Shown: in pieces, positions 17,146 through 24,688 of the stretch
Position numbering within the stretch: the first letter of the stretch is position 1
Layout of the letters: each line of letters opens with the position of its first letter
Assembly: GCA_966674685.1 (NCBI GenBank)
Contig: CBKWJC010000027.1
Coordinates: 1 to 64,000, forward strand
Direction of reading: 5' to 3'
DNA from: Thainema sp966674685
Lineage (GTDB): Bacteria > Cyanobacteriota > Cyanobacteriia > Phormidesmidales > Phormidesmidaceae
Length of the DNA stretch: 64,000 nt
The notes under the pieces: generated by a model
Databases searched by the model: none
Seen by the model: the letters and a program-made list of their open reading frames with translations, nothing else
What the model was told of the DNA's origin: nothing
Position numbers and translations under genes: made by a program

Positions 17146-20100
17146 ATGGACGGCGACATTTCGTATAGCTTGACCGCAATCGTTGGCGTTATCACCTTTG
17201 TCATCGGGCTAGTGGTGCAGCCATCCTCAAAGCAGAAGCTCAAAGAAATTGAGGCTAGCTCCGAACGTCTCGAACAGGAAAAAGAACAGCTCACCCGCAA
17301 CTTGCAACAGGCAACCGACACCGTTGCTCAGCTTCAGCGCCAGGTTGATGAGGTGTCCCAAGAGCGGCAAACCCTGCAAGAGGCAATGGATTTGACCCGC
17401 AACGTCGTGCAAGCCCTGGAACAGCAGGTCAATGAGGCCAACCAGGCCAAAGAGCAGCTTGAAGCTACCTTGGGAGAGCAAAGCACCGATACCGATACGC
17501 TGCACGATCAGCTCACGGCTCTCACCGAGCAGAATGCTCAACTGGAAGCCGACCTGCGCGATCGCACTTCTCTCATCACAACTCTCCAACAGCAGCTTGA
17601 AACCCTTCGTCAAGACAGTCAAGATGCCGATGCAGATGCGATCGCAACTCTCCAGCAGGCATTGGAGAAGGCTGAATCAACCGCTCACCAGCTTGAAGCT
17701 CAGGTCAACCAGCTTACCCAGCGGCAGGCGGAGCTGACGGATCAACTGGAACAGGCCACCGCGCAAATTAATGAACTGGAATCGGGGCAAACGGATGCTG
17801 ACCAGCAGGAACAGGCATTGGCGACTCAGCTTGAACAGGCTCAGGATTCAATTCGGATCTTAGAAGAACAGATTCAGGCGATTACTGCCGAACGCGATCA
17901 GCTCAGCCTTGCGATCGCAGACCTAGAACAGGCCCAAGCTGTAGCAACTGCTGAGACAGCCGCATCGGCTCAGCTCGAAGAACTCCAGCAGCAGATTGCA
18001 GCCCTGACGACCGAAAATGCCACTATGCAAGCGGCGATGGCGCTGGCTCAGCAAACCGTGCAGTCGCTAGAGCAGCAGGTGAGTGAGCTATCTCAGGATA
18101 AGACAACGCTGGAAGAGGCGATGAAGCTGGCTCAGCAGACGGTGCAGACGCTACAAGAGCAGGTGGATGATTTGAGCCGCCATCGCAGTTCGCTGGAAAA
18201 ACTGATGGAGGATGCTCAGAAATCGGTCGATCTGCTTCAGCAGCGGGCGGATTGGCTAGAGGCTCAGAAAGCGAGTTTAGAGCGCGAAATTCAGCAAGCG
18301 GTGCAGCCGGACGAGGCGGCAACCGCACATTTACAAACTGAAATTGAAAACCTGACGATCAGCCAAACTCGGCTCACTGGGGATCTGGCAGTGGCCCAGG
18401 AGCAAATTGCGGTGCTTCAGTCCCAGGTGGAAACGCTCAATCAAGACAAGCAATCCCTGACCGCAGCACTGGAACTGGCCGAGGAGAGTGTGCGATCGCT
18501 AATGCAGCAGCAGGCTGAGTTGGAACAAGCTACTGCGGCTGAAACTTCGTCTAGCCAAGAGATTCAAGCCCAAATTGACCTGCTGACCCAAGAGCGATCG
18601 CAGTTACTGGCTAACCTGAACACCGCTCAGCAAACGATTCGATCGTTAGAACCCCGCATTGCATCCCTGACCACTGATCGGCAAACAATGGAAGAGGCGC
18701 TGCAACTGGCTCAGCAAACCGTTGCGGCTCTGGAGCGGCAGATTACTGAGCTATCGTCTCGAACGGATGTGGATGAAGCGCTAGACCAGGAGCGTCAGGC
18801 TGCTACTGAGCTGCGGCAGCAGATTACCGCCCTTGAGCAGCAGCGTCAGGAGCTAGAAGCTCAGTTCCAAACGCAGCAGGTTTCTGCTACCACGTTGCGC
18901 GAGCAGGTGGAGGCGCTCAATCAGGAGAAGGCAACGCTAACGGATCAACTCAGCGAAAAAGAACGCGCGATCGCAACTCTCCAATCCCAACTAAAAACCG
19001 CTGAGCAGCAGCAAACTCGACTGCAAGATTTAGAAGCAGAACTCGAACAGGAGCGCACCTCGGCAACGACGCTACAAGAGCGGATCGCTCAGCTCACTCA
19101 GGATAGCGACGATTTGCTGGAAGAACTGGAAGCCAGAGAGATCGAAATTACGGGTTTACAGGCGCAACTGCGGGATACGACTACTCATGCGGCCCAATTA
19201 TCAACGTTGGAGGCAGAGCTAGAGCAGGAACGCACAGCAAAGGCCGCGATTCAACAGGAACTAGAGCAGCTACAGGCGCAGAATGCTAGTCTGACCAGCG
19301 ATTTAGCCGAACAGGAAGGCGCGATCGCAATTTTGCAAACCCAGCTCCAGCAGGCTGAACAGCAGCAGGCCGAACGCCCAGAGCTAGAGGCTGATTTAGC
19401 AACAGCCCGGAGCCAGATTGCAACCCTGCAAGCGCAAATCAATACGCTAGTTGCCGAAAAAGAACAGCTGGCAACCGATCTGGATGAAAAAGAAGCTGCG
19501 ATCGCAGTTCTACAAGCCCAGGTGGAGTCGCAATCCGCCGTCGCAGATGCTCAGGCGACACTCGAAGAACTCACCGCTCAACTGCACAGTGAACAGGATA
19601 CGGTACAAACCTTACGCCAGCAAATTCAGGCAATCACGGCTGAGAAAGAGGACTTAGCGGCTCAACTGACAGAGCGCGAAACTATCATCACCGAACTGGA
19701 ACAGGCATCCATGCCCAGTACGGATGGTGCGGACTGGCAGACCCAAATTGACGAACTAGAAGTCGCTCTTCAGCAGGAACAGGACGCCGCTAGCACTCTG
19801 CGGCAGCAGTTGGCGGAGCTTACTCAGCTCAATGAGCAGCTTCAGGCCGATTTGGCGACTGCTGAAACCCAATCTAGCAGAGCTACCGATAGTCTCCAGG
19901 CCCAGGTAGACGAACTCACTCAGCAAAAGCAGCAATTGGAGAAGGCGCTGCAAGAATCTCAATCGACGGTTGATTCGCTCGACGCGCTTGTCCGCGACCT
20001 CAGCCAAGATCGCGAACATCTCGAACAGGAAACCGAGAATGCCCAAACTGCGATCGCGCCTCTGCAAGCGGAAATTGAACGGCTTGAACAGCAGCTTGCC

Positions 20101-21705
20101 TTAGTCACCTCGACGGAATCTGAGGTAGACACGGCTGAACTGGAAGACCAAATTGCCGCTCTCCAGCAGGAACGAGATGAACTTCAGACCAATCTGCGAT
20201 CGCTGCAAGACGATCTGGCAGCGGTGCAAAGTCAAATCAGCGAACTACAGCAGGAGAACTCGCAGCTTAATTCGCAACTAACTGAGGCACTTGATGCCGC
20301 GACGAGTACCAGCGAGTTAGAAAGCCAGTTGGCACGGCTTCAGCAGGAACGGCAGCAGTTAACCCAAGATCTGCAAGCGGCTCAAGCGACTGCCCAAGCG
20401 TCCCAAGCATCTATTAGCGATCTACAGGCTCAACTCCGCACCCTCGAACAGCAAAACGCTGAACTAAACGCTGCTCTAGAGCAATCTGCTGATGCCGACG
20501 AGTTGGAAATTCAGCTAATCTCCCTCCAACAAGAGCGCAATCAGCTAGAGCAGGAGCTACAAACCAGCCAGGAAACTCTCAAGGACTTACAGAGCCAGAT
20601 TCGCGATCTAGAGCATCAAAACGAGAACCTGTCCCTATCCCTAGAACAGGCGACTGAGCAGGCTGCTGATACCAGCGAGTTTGAGTTCCAAATCGAAGCC
20701 TTGGCTGACGAACGGCAGCGGCTGACTCAGGAATTGCAGGATACGCAGGAGACTCTGAGCACGCTACAAACCCAAATTCAAACCCTACAGCAGCAAAATA
20801 CTGAACTCGACAACATGCTGCAAGCAATGGAAGATCCAACTGAGTTCGAGGATCAGATCGAGCAGCTCACTGAGGAACGCGATCGCGCTCGTCAGGATCT
20901 CAACACCATGCAGGAAACTGTCACCAGCCTGCAAACGCAAATCGACCAGCTCACCCAAGAGCGACAGCAGTTCAATCAGCAAGTTCAGACGGCTGAACAA
21001 ACAATTGATCAGTTGCGATCGCAGATCTCATCTCTCGAACAGTCCGCTCAGGCTGTGTCTAATCCTGATGCCGATTTAGAAGCAACTTTGGAGACGCTAA
21101 CCGCTGAGCGGCAGCAGCTTGAACAAGCGCTAGAGCAAACCCAGTCGGCGGTTCAGTCGCTCGAAACTCAGGTACAAAAACTGACAGGCGAAAAACGCAC
21201 GCTGGAAGAAGCGATGAAAATGGCGCAGGAAGTTGTCGGCAGCCTACAGCAGCAGATTGCCGCATTAACGCAAGAAAATGAGCAGTTAAGCGCTCAATCA
21301 CCGATTGGTCAAGATCAACCTCAACATCAGCCAGCCGCACCCCCAGCTAGTTCTACTTCCTCCCTAACAGAGCAGGAATTGACTACACCAGAAATTCCGT
21401 CTAAATCATTGGCTGAATTGCCTGAGCCTGACGCATCGCCCGCCGAAGATGCTGCCGTGAATCAATCCCTAGCGGACAAAACCATCGTAATTACAGGTAC
21501 GTTTAAGGGAATTGATGTCAACAAATTACGCGATATGGTGCAAGCCGCAGGTGCCCGCATCACCAGTATGCCTAGCGCTCAAACGGACTACATTGTGGTT
21601 GGTGACAACCCCAGCGGTAACAAGCTTGCCAAAGCTGAGAAGGTTGGTGTTCCGCAAATTTCTGAGGATCAGTTACTCGCGATGCTCGGCATTTCTGAAC
21701 TGTAG
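17146..21705 (+). CDS. Giant membrane-anchored coiled-coil protein with C-terminal BRCT domain
   Basis: The 1519 residues are organised as an acidic N-terminus (MDGD), one membrane helix (about 6-26, LTAIVGVITFVIGLVV), a basic stop (KQKLK), roughly 1350 residues of Gln/Glu/Leu-rich coiled coil, a Pro/Ser linker (about 1385-1435) and a BRCT domain (about 1437-1518). The BRCT part has LADKTIVITGTFKGID, AGARITSMPSAQTDYIVVG and NKLAKAEKVGVPQISEDQLL, closest to the BRCT of NAD-dependent DNA ligase LigA. The charge pattern suggests the coil and BRCT are cytoplasmic. Within the coil, a unit of about 28 residues recurs (TLEEAMKLAQQTVQTL, TMEEALQLAQQTVAAL, TLEEAMKMAQEVVGSL). The start is supported by GGGAG eleven bases upstream. 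I know no characterised homologue. A role as a long tether between membrane and DNA or a repair complex is inference. Confidence 0.85.
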   Translation: MDGDISYSLTAIVGVITFVIGLVVQPSSKQKLKEIEASSERLEQEKEQLTRNLQQATDTVAQLQRQVDEVSQERQTLQEAMDLTRNVVQALEQQVNEANQAKEQLEATLGEQSTDTDTLHDQLTALTEQNAQLEADLRDRTSLITTLQQQLETLRQDSQDADADAIATLQQALEKAESTAHQLEAQVNQLTQRQAELTDQLEQATAQINELESGQTDADQQEQALATQLEQAQDSIRILEEQIQAITAERDQLSLAIADLEQAQAVATAETAASAQLEELQQQIAALTTENATMQAAMALAQQTVQSLEQQVSELSQDKTTLEEAMKLAQQTVQTLQEQVDDLSRHRSSLEKLMEDAQKSVDLLQQRADWLEAQKASLEREIQQAVQPDEAATAHLQTEIENLTISQTRLTGDLAVAQEQIAVLQSQVETLNQDKQSLTAALELAEESVRSLMQQQAELEQATAAETSSSQEIQAQIDLLTQERSQLLANLNTAQQTIRSLEPRIASLTTDRQTMEEALQLAQQTVAALERQITELSSRTDVDEALDQERQAATELRQQITALEQQRQELEAQFQTQQVSATTLREQVEALNQEKATLTDQLSEKERAIATLQSQLKTAEQQQTRLQDLEAELEQERTSATTLQERIAQLTQDSDDLLEELEAREIEITGLQAQLRDTTTHAAQLSTLEAELEQERTAKAAIQQELEQLQAQNASLTSDLAEQEGAIAILQTQLQQAEQQQAERPELEADLATARSQIATLQAQINTLVAEKEQLATDLDEKEAAIAVLQAQVESQSAVADAQATLEELTAQLHSEQDTVQTLRQQIQAITAEKEDLAAQLTERETIITELEQASMPSTDGADWQTQIDELEVALQQEQDAASTLRQQLAELTQLNEQLQADLATAETQSSRATDSLQAQVDELTQQKQQLEKALQESQSTVDSLDALVRDLSQDREHLEQETENAQTAIAPLQAEIERLEQQLALVTSTESEVDTAELEDQIAALQQERDELQTNLRSLQDDLAAVQSQISELQQENSQLNSQLTEALDAATSTSELESQLARLQQERQQLTQDLQAAQATAQASQASISDLQAQLRTLEQQNAELNAALEQSADADELEIQLISLQQERNQLEQELQTSQETLKDLQSQIRDLEHQNENLSLSLEQATEQAADTSEFEFQIEALADERQRLTQELQDTQETLSTLQTQIQTLQQQNTELDNMLQAMEDPTEFEDQIEQLTEERDRARQDLNTMQETVTSLQTQIDQLTQERQQFNQQVQTAEQTIDQLRSQISSLEQSAQAVSNPDADLEATLETLTAERQQLEQALEQTQSAVQSLETQVQKLTGEKRTLEEAMKMAQEVVGSLQQQIAALTQENEQLSAQSPIGQDQPQHQPAAPPASSTSSLTEQELTTPEIPSKSLAELPEPDASPAEDAAVNQSLADKTIVITGTFKGIDVNKLRDMVQAAGARITSMPSAQTDYIVVGDNPSGNKLAKAEKVGVPQISEDQLLAMLGISEL

Positions 21706-21786
21706 TTTTGGCTTGGAATACCCCATTTGGGCGGGTGGCCGCTGTTTCACTTACAAAACTTGAGTGCTAAGTACTCTGTAAATTAA

Positions 21787-21839
21787 GTTTTTGGTGGTTG
21801 ATATGCCGCGCTCAGCGCGGCATATCAACCACCAAAAAC
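21787..21839. repeat. Hairpin element, family B copy 2
   Basis: Perfect 25-base arms (21787-21811, 21815-21839) with loop TCA; the core is GCCGCGCTCAGCGCGGC. The outer stem TTTTTGGTGGTTGATATGCC resembles copy 1 at 3290, with changes matched on both arms, and the downstream flank AAAGTTGACAGACGA is shared. It lies between two convergent genes and may also stop transcription. Confidence 0.7.
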
Positions 21840-21863
21840 CACTAAAACAAAGTTGACAGACGA

Positions 21864-22319
21864 CTAACTTGCTTTGACTAAGACCAGATCATCCTCGATT
21901 TTTGCCTCATATCGCTCTAGCGGTGCGGCGGCAGGGCCTTGAGCCACTGTGCCATCGGGATTAAATTGGGAACCGTGGCAGGGACATTTCAAGAGCTGAT
22001 CGTCAGCGCTCCATGCAACAGAACAGCCCTGATGCGTACACATAGAGTTCATGGCGATTACCCCCGACCCGCTCGGATCTGCGATCGCAATGGCGGGACT
22101 CATGACCGACTCCATATCCCGCACGAATCCCTTTTCGTCGAGTTCAGCCACGGTGCCAATGGCCATAAAGCCGTCTGCTCTGGGGATTGAATCGAGTTGG
22201 GGTTCTGCTTCTACGGCGGTTTCGTTTTCTGCTTGCGGTGTGCAAGCTGCGATCGCAATGGGTAAGCTACTTGCGATCGCACCTAGACCCACCCAGGACA
22301 GAAATGTGCGTCGATCCAT
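21864..22319 (-). CDS. Rieske [2Fe-2S] lipoprotein
   Basis: A 151-residue exported iron-sulfur protein. The N-terminus has a twin-arginine start (MDRRTFLSW), a hydrophobic stretch and a lipobox-like IAAC near residue 25, so it is probably a Tat-exported lipoprotein. The Rieske cluster ligands are in CTHQGC (about 93-98) and CPCHGS (about 111-116), followed by the usual GPAAAPL proline loop. It is shorter than the b6f Rieske protein PetC and resembles small plasma-membrane Rieske proteins such as PetC3, though that assignment is tentative. A good ribosome site (GGAGATAGCCATCA) precedes the ATG. Cytochrome c assembly genes lie upstream on the same strand, separated by a MITE. Confidence 0.88.
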   Translation of the reverse strand: MDRRTFLSWVGLGAIASSLPIAIAACTPQAENETAVEAEPQLDSIPRADGFMAIGTVAELDEKGFVRDMESVMSPAIAIADPSGSGVIAMNSMCTHQGCSVAWSADDQLLKCPCHGSQFNPDGTVAQGPAAAPLERYEAKIEDDLVLVKAS

Positions 22320-22451
22320 TGATGGCTATCTCCTCACTCAAGTGCAAACTGTTACGAAGCTTAGTGGAACCCGATTTTATTTTTGTGAAAGGCTGGCAAA
22401 GCCAGGTACTTGTTTAGCGCAATACTCTGCATAGATCCCCCTAAATCCCCC

Positions 22452-22479
22452 TATAGCCCTTTGGGCATGGCTTTGCCTA
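22452..22479 (+). repeat. 28-bp small dispersed repeat inside MITE copy 2
   Basis: TATAGCCCTTTGGGCATGGC followed by TTTGCCTA differs from the copy at 12600-12627 at three positions. Relative to the host element it sits in the other poly-C/poly-G stem, so the two insertions are independent. Confidence 0.6.
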
Positions 22480-22528
22480 GAAAAAGGGGGAACTTTGAGC
22501 CAGAGTTGGAATAGCCCCTTTTTTAAGG

Positions 22529-22685
22529 TAATGACATACTTGAGACATCAACCGCTTGCCCTCATCCCCCAGCCCCTTCTCCCACGGGAGAAGAGGAGCC
22601 GGATCGGAAGTCCCTCGCCCTGTGGGAGAGGGATTTAGGGTGAGGGCAATCAGTTGTTTCACTGGATGCGTCAAGTATATGAATG
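22529..22685. mobile_element. Nested REP-like insertion with 12-bp duplication
   Basis: CCTTTTTTAAGG directly flanks both sides (22517-22528 and 22686-22697). The insert has imperfect inverted ends around ATACTTGA and a core of GCCCTCATCCCCCAGCCCC, GGGAGAAG and TTTAGGGTGAGGGC. The same core lies at 59445-59550 inside a transporter gene. Confidence 0.75.
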
Positions 22686-22789
22686 CCTTTTTTAAGGGGG
22701 CGGCGACAGCGGGGGATCATAGGGCTACGCTAAATGTGGACAAAGCCAGCCTCTCACAAAAACTATTGGTTGTTAGACACGGACTTGCA

Positions 22790-24526
22790 TTAGTTTTTGG
22801 CGACAATATCGGAGGCCAGGGAATTTATGCTGACTGCTGGTTGTGAATCAGGATCAGCAGCGGGGGCAGCTTTGAACCAGCCCTTGTAGCGAATCGCGCT
22901 AACCAATACGAACAGTAAGTCGAGACCAACGATTCCGGCAATCATCAGTTCTGAGCCGCCCGTGCTGAAGCCGTAGCTGTGTAGTCCGGTGCCCAGAACG
23001 AAATTGACGCCATACCAGGCCATTAACACGGCATTAAATGAAACCACGCTGGCTACCGTGATGCCAAAGTTGCCAATCCAGCCGACCAGCCGACCGTGCA
23101 GCGGAGCCAGGTAGCAGAGCAGCGCAATCAGCGCCCAGGTTTCCTTTGGATCCCAGCCCCAAAAGCGCCCCCAGGAGAAATGCGCCCAAATGCCGCCCAG
23201 AATAATCCCGGTGGTTAGCAAGAGTACCCCAGCCTGCAAAACGCGATAGTTTAACTGGGACAGATTGCGAATTCGGTCTTTGGCCTGGGGTGTAAACAGG
23301 TAGTTGCCCAAGGTGACATGTCCCAAACCCATTGCCAGAGCAAAGCTGGCGTAGCTGAGCGTAATCGTCGGTACGTGGACACTCAGCCAAAAGTTATCGC
23401 GCAGCACGGGCACCAGCGGTTCAATACTCGGATCCAGCACAGCGGGCAGGCTATCGGCCAAAATCAAACACAGCACCGACAGCGGCGCAGCGGCGAGCAG
23501 GTAATAGCGAGCGCGATAGATTAGCTCGAAAATCAAGGCAAACGCCGCAATGCCGAAGCCGACCCAGATCACCGACTCATACATATTGGTCACGGGTGGC
23601 CGACCCGCCACCTGCATCCGCAGAATAAAGCCGTAGCTCTGTACCAAGATGCCAGCAGTGAAAATACCAATGGCGCTCCAGTACAAATCCAGAGGCTTTA
23701 GCCAGAGCGCGAGTAACATGACGAGAAATGCGATCGCATATAGCACCCAGGCTTTAGCAAAGGGATGAAAGCCGCTGAAGAACACTTCTCGCTTGAGAAT
23801 ACTGGGCGCAGGGTAAACGTCTGGGCTGAGATTCACCAGATTTTGATGCAGTGCCGATGCGATCGCGTTGATGGTTTCTGTGTTGCGATCGCTGAGGTTA
23901 TACACCTGCTTGAGCTGATCAAACTGGGCTTGCAGTGCCGCCGCTTGTTCTGGTGCATAGTATTCCGTAGCCTCGGCTAAACTGACCCATTTGCCCTTGA
24001 TATCACTGGGATGGGGCACCAGCGGTAGATTTCCTGTGCCGACTGTCCGCAGCATTAGGTCTAGGCGCTCTTCAATCGTCTGAGCCTCGCGCTCATCGCG
24101 GGTTAGGTTTTCGTCCTCAATCTGCTTGCGACGAGCGGTTAAGACAACCTCACCCAGTCCGGAATAGGCCAGTTCCTTAAAGCTGAAATACTTGCGCTCT
24201 ACGTCTAAGCCCAGCGCTTCCTTCAGCGGGCGATAGCTGAACAGCACAAACGGTTCGTCGTTCCAGTCGCGGTTGTTGAACCACATGGAAAGGTACGCTT
24301 GCTGATAGTCCAGCTTTTCGCCATTGCTCACAGTGTAGTGGGTGGAACCGTGAATCTTGGCGACGGTTTCACGGGCGACGGTATCTAGCGGCTTTTTGCG
24401 GCCATCGAGCTGAACGGCTAGCGTTTGCAGCGATTCTGTCGGCGCGGGCTGAAACTGGCTGAGCGGCAGCACAATCAGCAAAATGCCCAGGCAAAGACCA
24501 ATGAAGTATTTCAGCGCTTTCATCAT
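22790..24526 (-). CDS. CcsA/ResC-type cytochrome c assembly protein with N-terminal extension
   Basis: A 578-residue membrane protein of System II cytochrome c biogenesis, which moves heme across the membrane for attachment to apocytochromes. The C-terminal part (about 265-560) has about eight membrane helices and the heme-handling motif WGRFWGWDPKETW, with conserved histidines nearby. The first 250 residues have one membrane helix and a large soluble part beginning LAVQLDGRKKPLDTVARETV. This resembles the extended ResC forms of Bacteroidetes, planctomycetes and deltaproteobacteria rather than the roughly 330-residue cyanobacterial CcsA. I chose ATG 24526 (MMKALKYF); upstream in-frame sequence runs into a REP-like repeat. 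It lies downstream of the resB gene and should be co-transcribed with it. Confidence 0.85.
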   Translation of the reverse strand: MMKALKYFIGLCLGILLIVLPLSQFQPAPTESLQTLAVQLDGRKKPLDTVARETVAKIHGSTHYTVSNGEKLDYQQAYLSMWFNNRDWNDEPFVLFSYRPLKEALGLDVERKYFSFKELAYSGLGEVVLTARRKQIEDENLTRDEREAQTIEERLDLMLRTVGTGNLPLVPHPSDIKGKWVSLAEATEYYAPEQAAALQAQFDQLKQVYNLSDRNTETINAIASALHQNLVNLSPDVYPAPSILKREVFFSGFHPFAKAWVLYAIAFLVMLLALWLKPLDLYWSAIGIFTAGILVQSYGFILRMQVAGRPPVTNMYESVIWVGFGIAAFALIFELIYRARYYLLAAAPLSVLCLILADSLPAVLDPSIEPLVPVLRDNFWLSVHVPTITLSYASFALAMGLGHVTLGNYLFTPQAKDRIRNLSQLNYRVLQAGVLLLTTGIILGGIWAHFSWGRFWGWDPKETWALIALLCYLAPLHGRLVGWIGNFGITVASVVSFNAVLMAWYGVNFVLGTGLHSYGFSTGGSELMIAGIVGLDLLFVLVSAIRYKGWFKAAPAADPDSQPAVSINSLASDIVAKN

Positions 24527-24575
24527 GATTTTGGGTTGATCTCTTGATGGCTTGTATGATGTGGAATTTGCGTCT

Positions 24576-24682
24576 GTAGGGGCGAATGGCCATTCGCCCT
24601 GACCCAACGTATCGGATGTATTTGTCACACAATATGCACACAAATCGACACCCTATAGGGGCAAATGACCGTTTGTCCCTAC
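24576..24682. repeat. Two REP-like palindromes between resB and resC genes
   Basis: TAGGGGCGAATGGCCATTCGCCC (split here as TAGGGGCGAATGG and CCATTCGCCC) lies at 24576-24599. A diverged palindrome, TAGGGGCAAATGACC-GTTTGTCCCTA, lies at 24655-24681. They may stabilise or process the message between the two genes. Confidence 0.6.
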
Positions 24683-24688
24683 GTAACG

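Larger units (their letters stand above)
22406..22740. mobile_element. MITE-like element copy 2 with nested insertion
   Basis: This is the same element as 12553-12720 in the opposite orientation. It starts GTACTTGTTTAGCG and ends with a decayed CGCTAAAT. The nine bases CAAAGCCAG flank it on both sides (22397-22405 and 22741-22749), a perfect target duplication. Removing it restores GGCTGGC-AAA-GCCAGCC, a hairpin, so this copy also entered a palindrome. The body is split by a nested repeat at 22529-22685. Confidence 0.75.

Noticed and set aside
22477..22846. Short reading frames giving LTLNPSPTGRGT and similar text in the gap near 22.6 kb
   Set aside because: They are translations of the REP-like repeat and the MITE, not genes.
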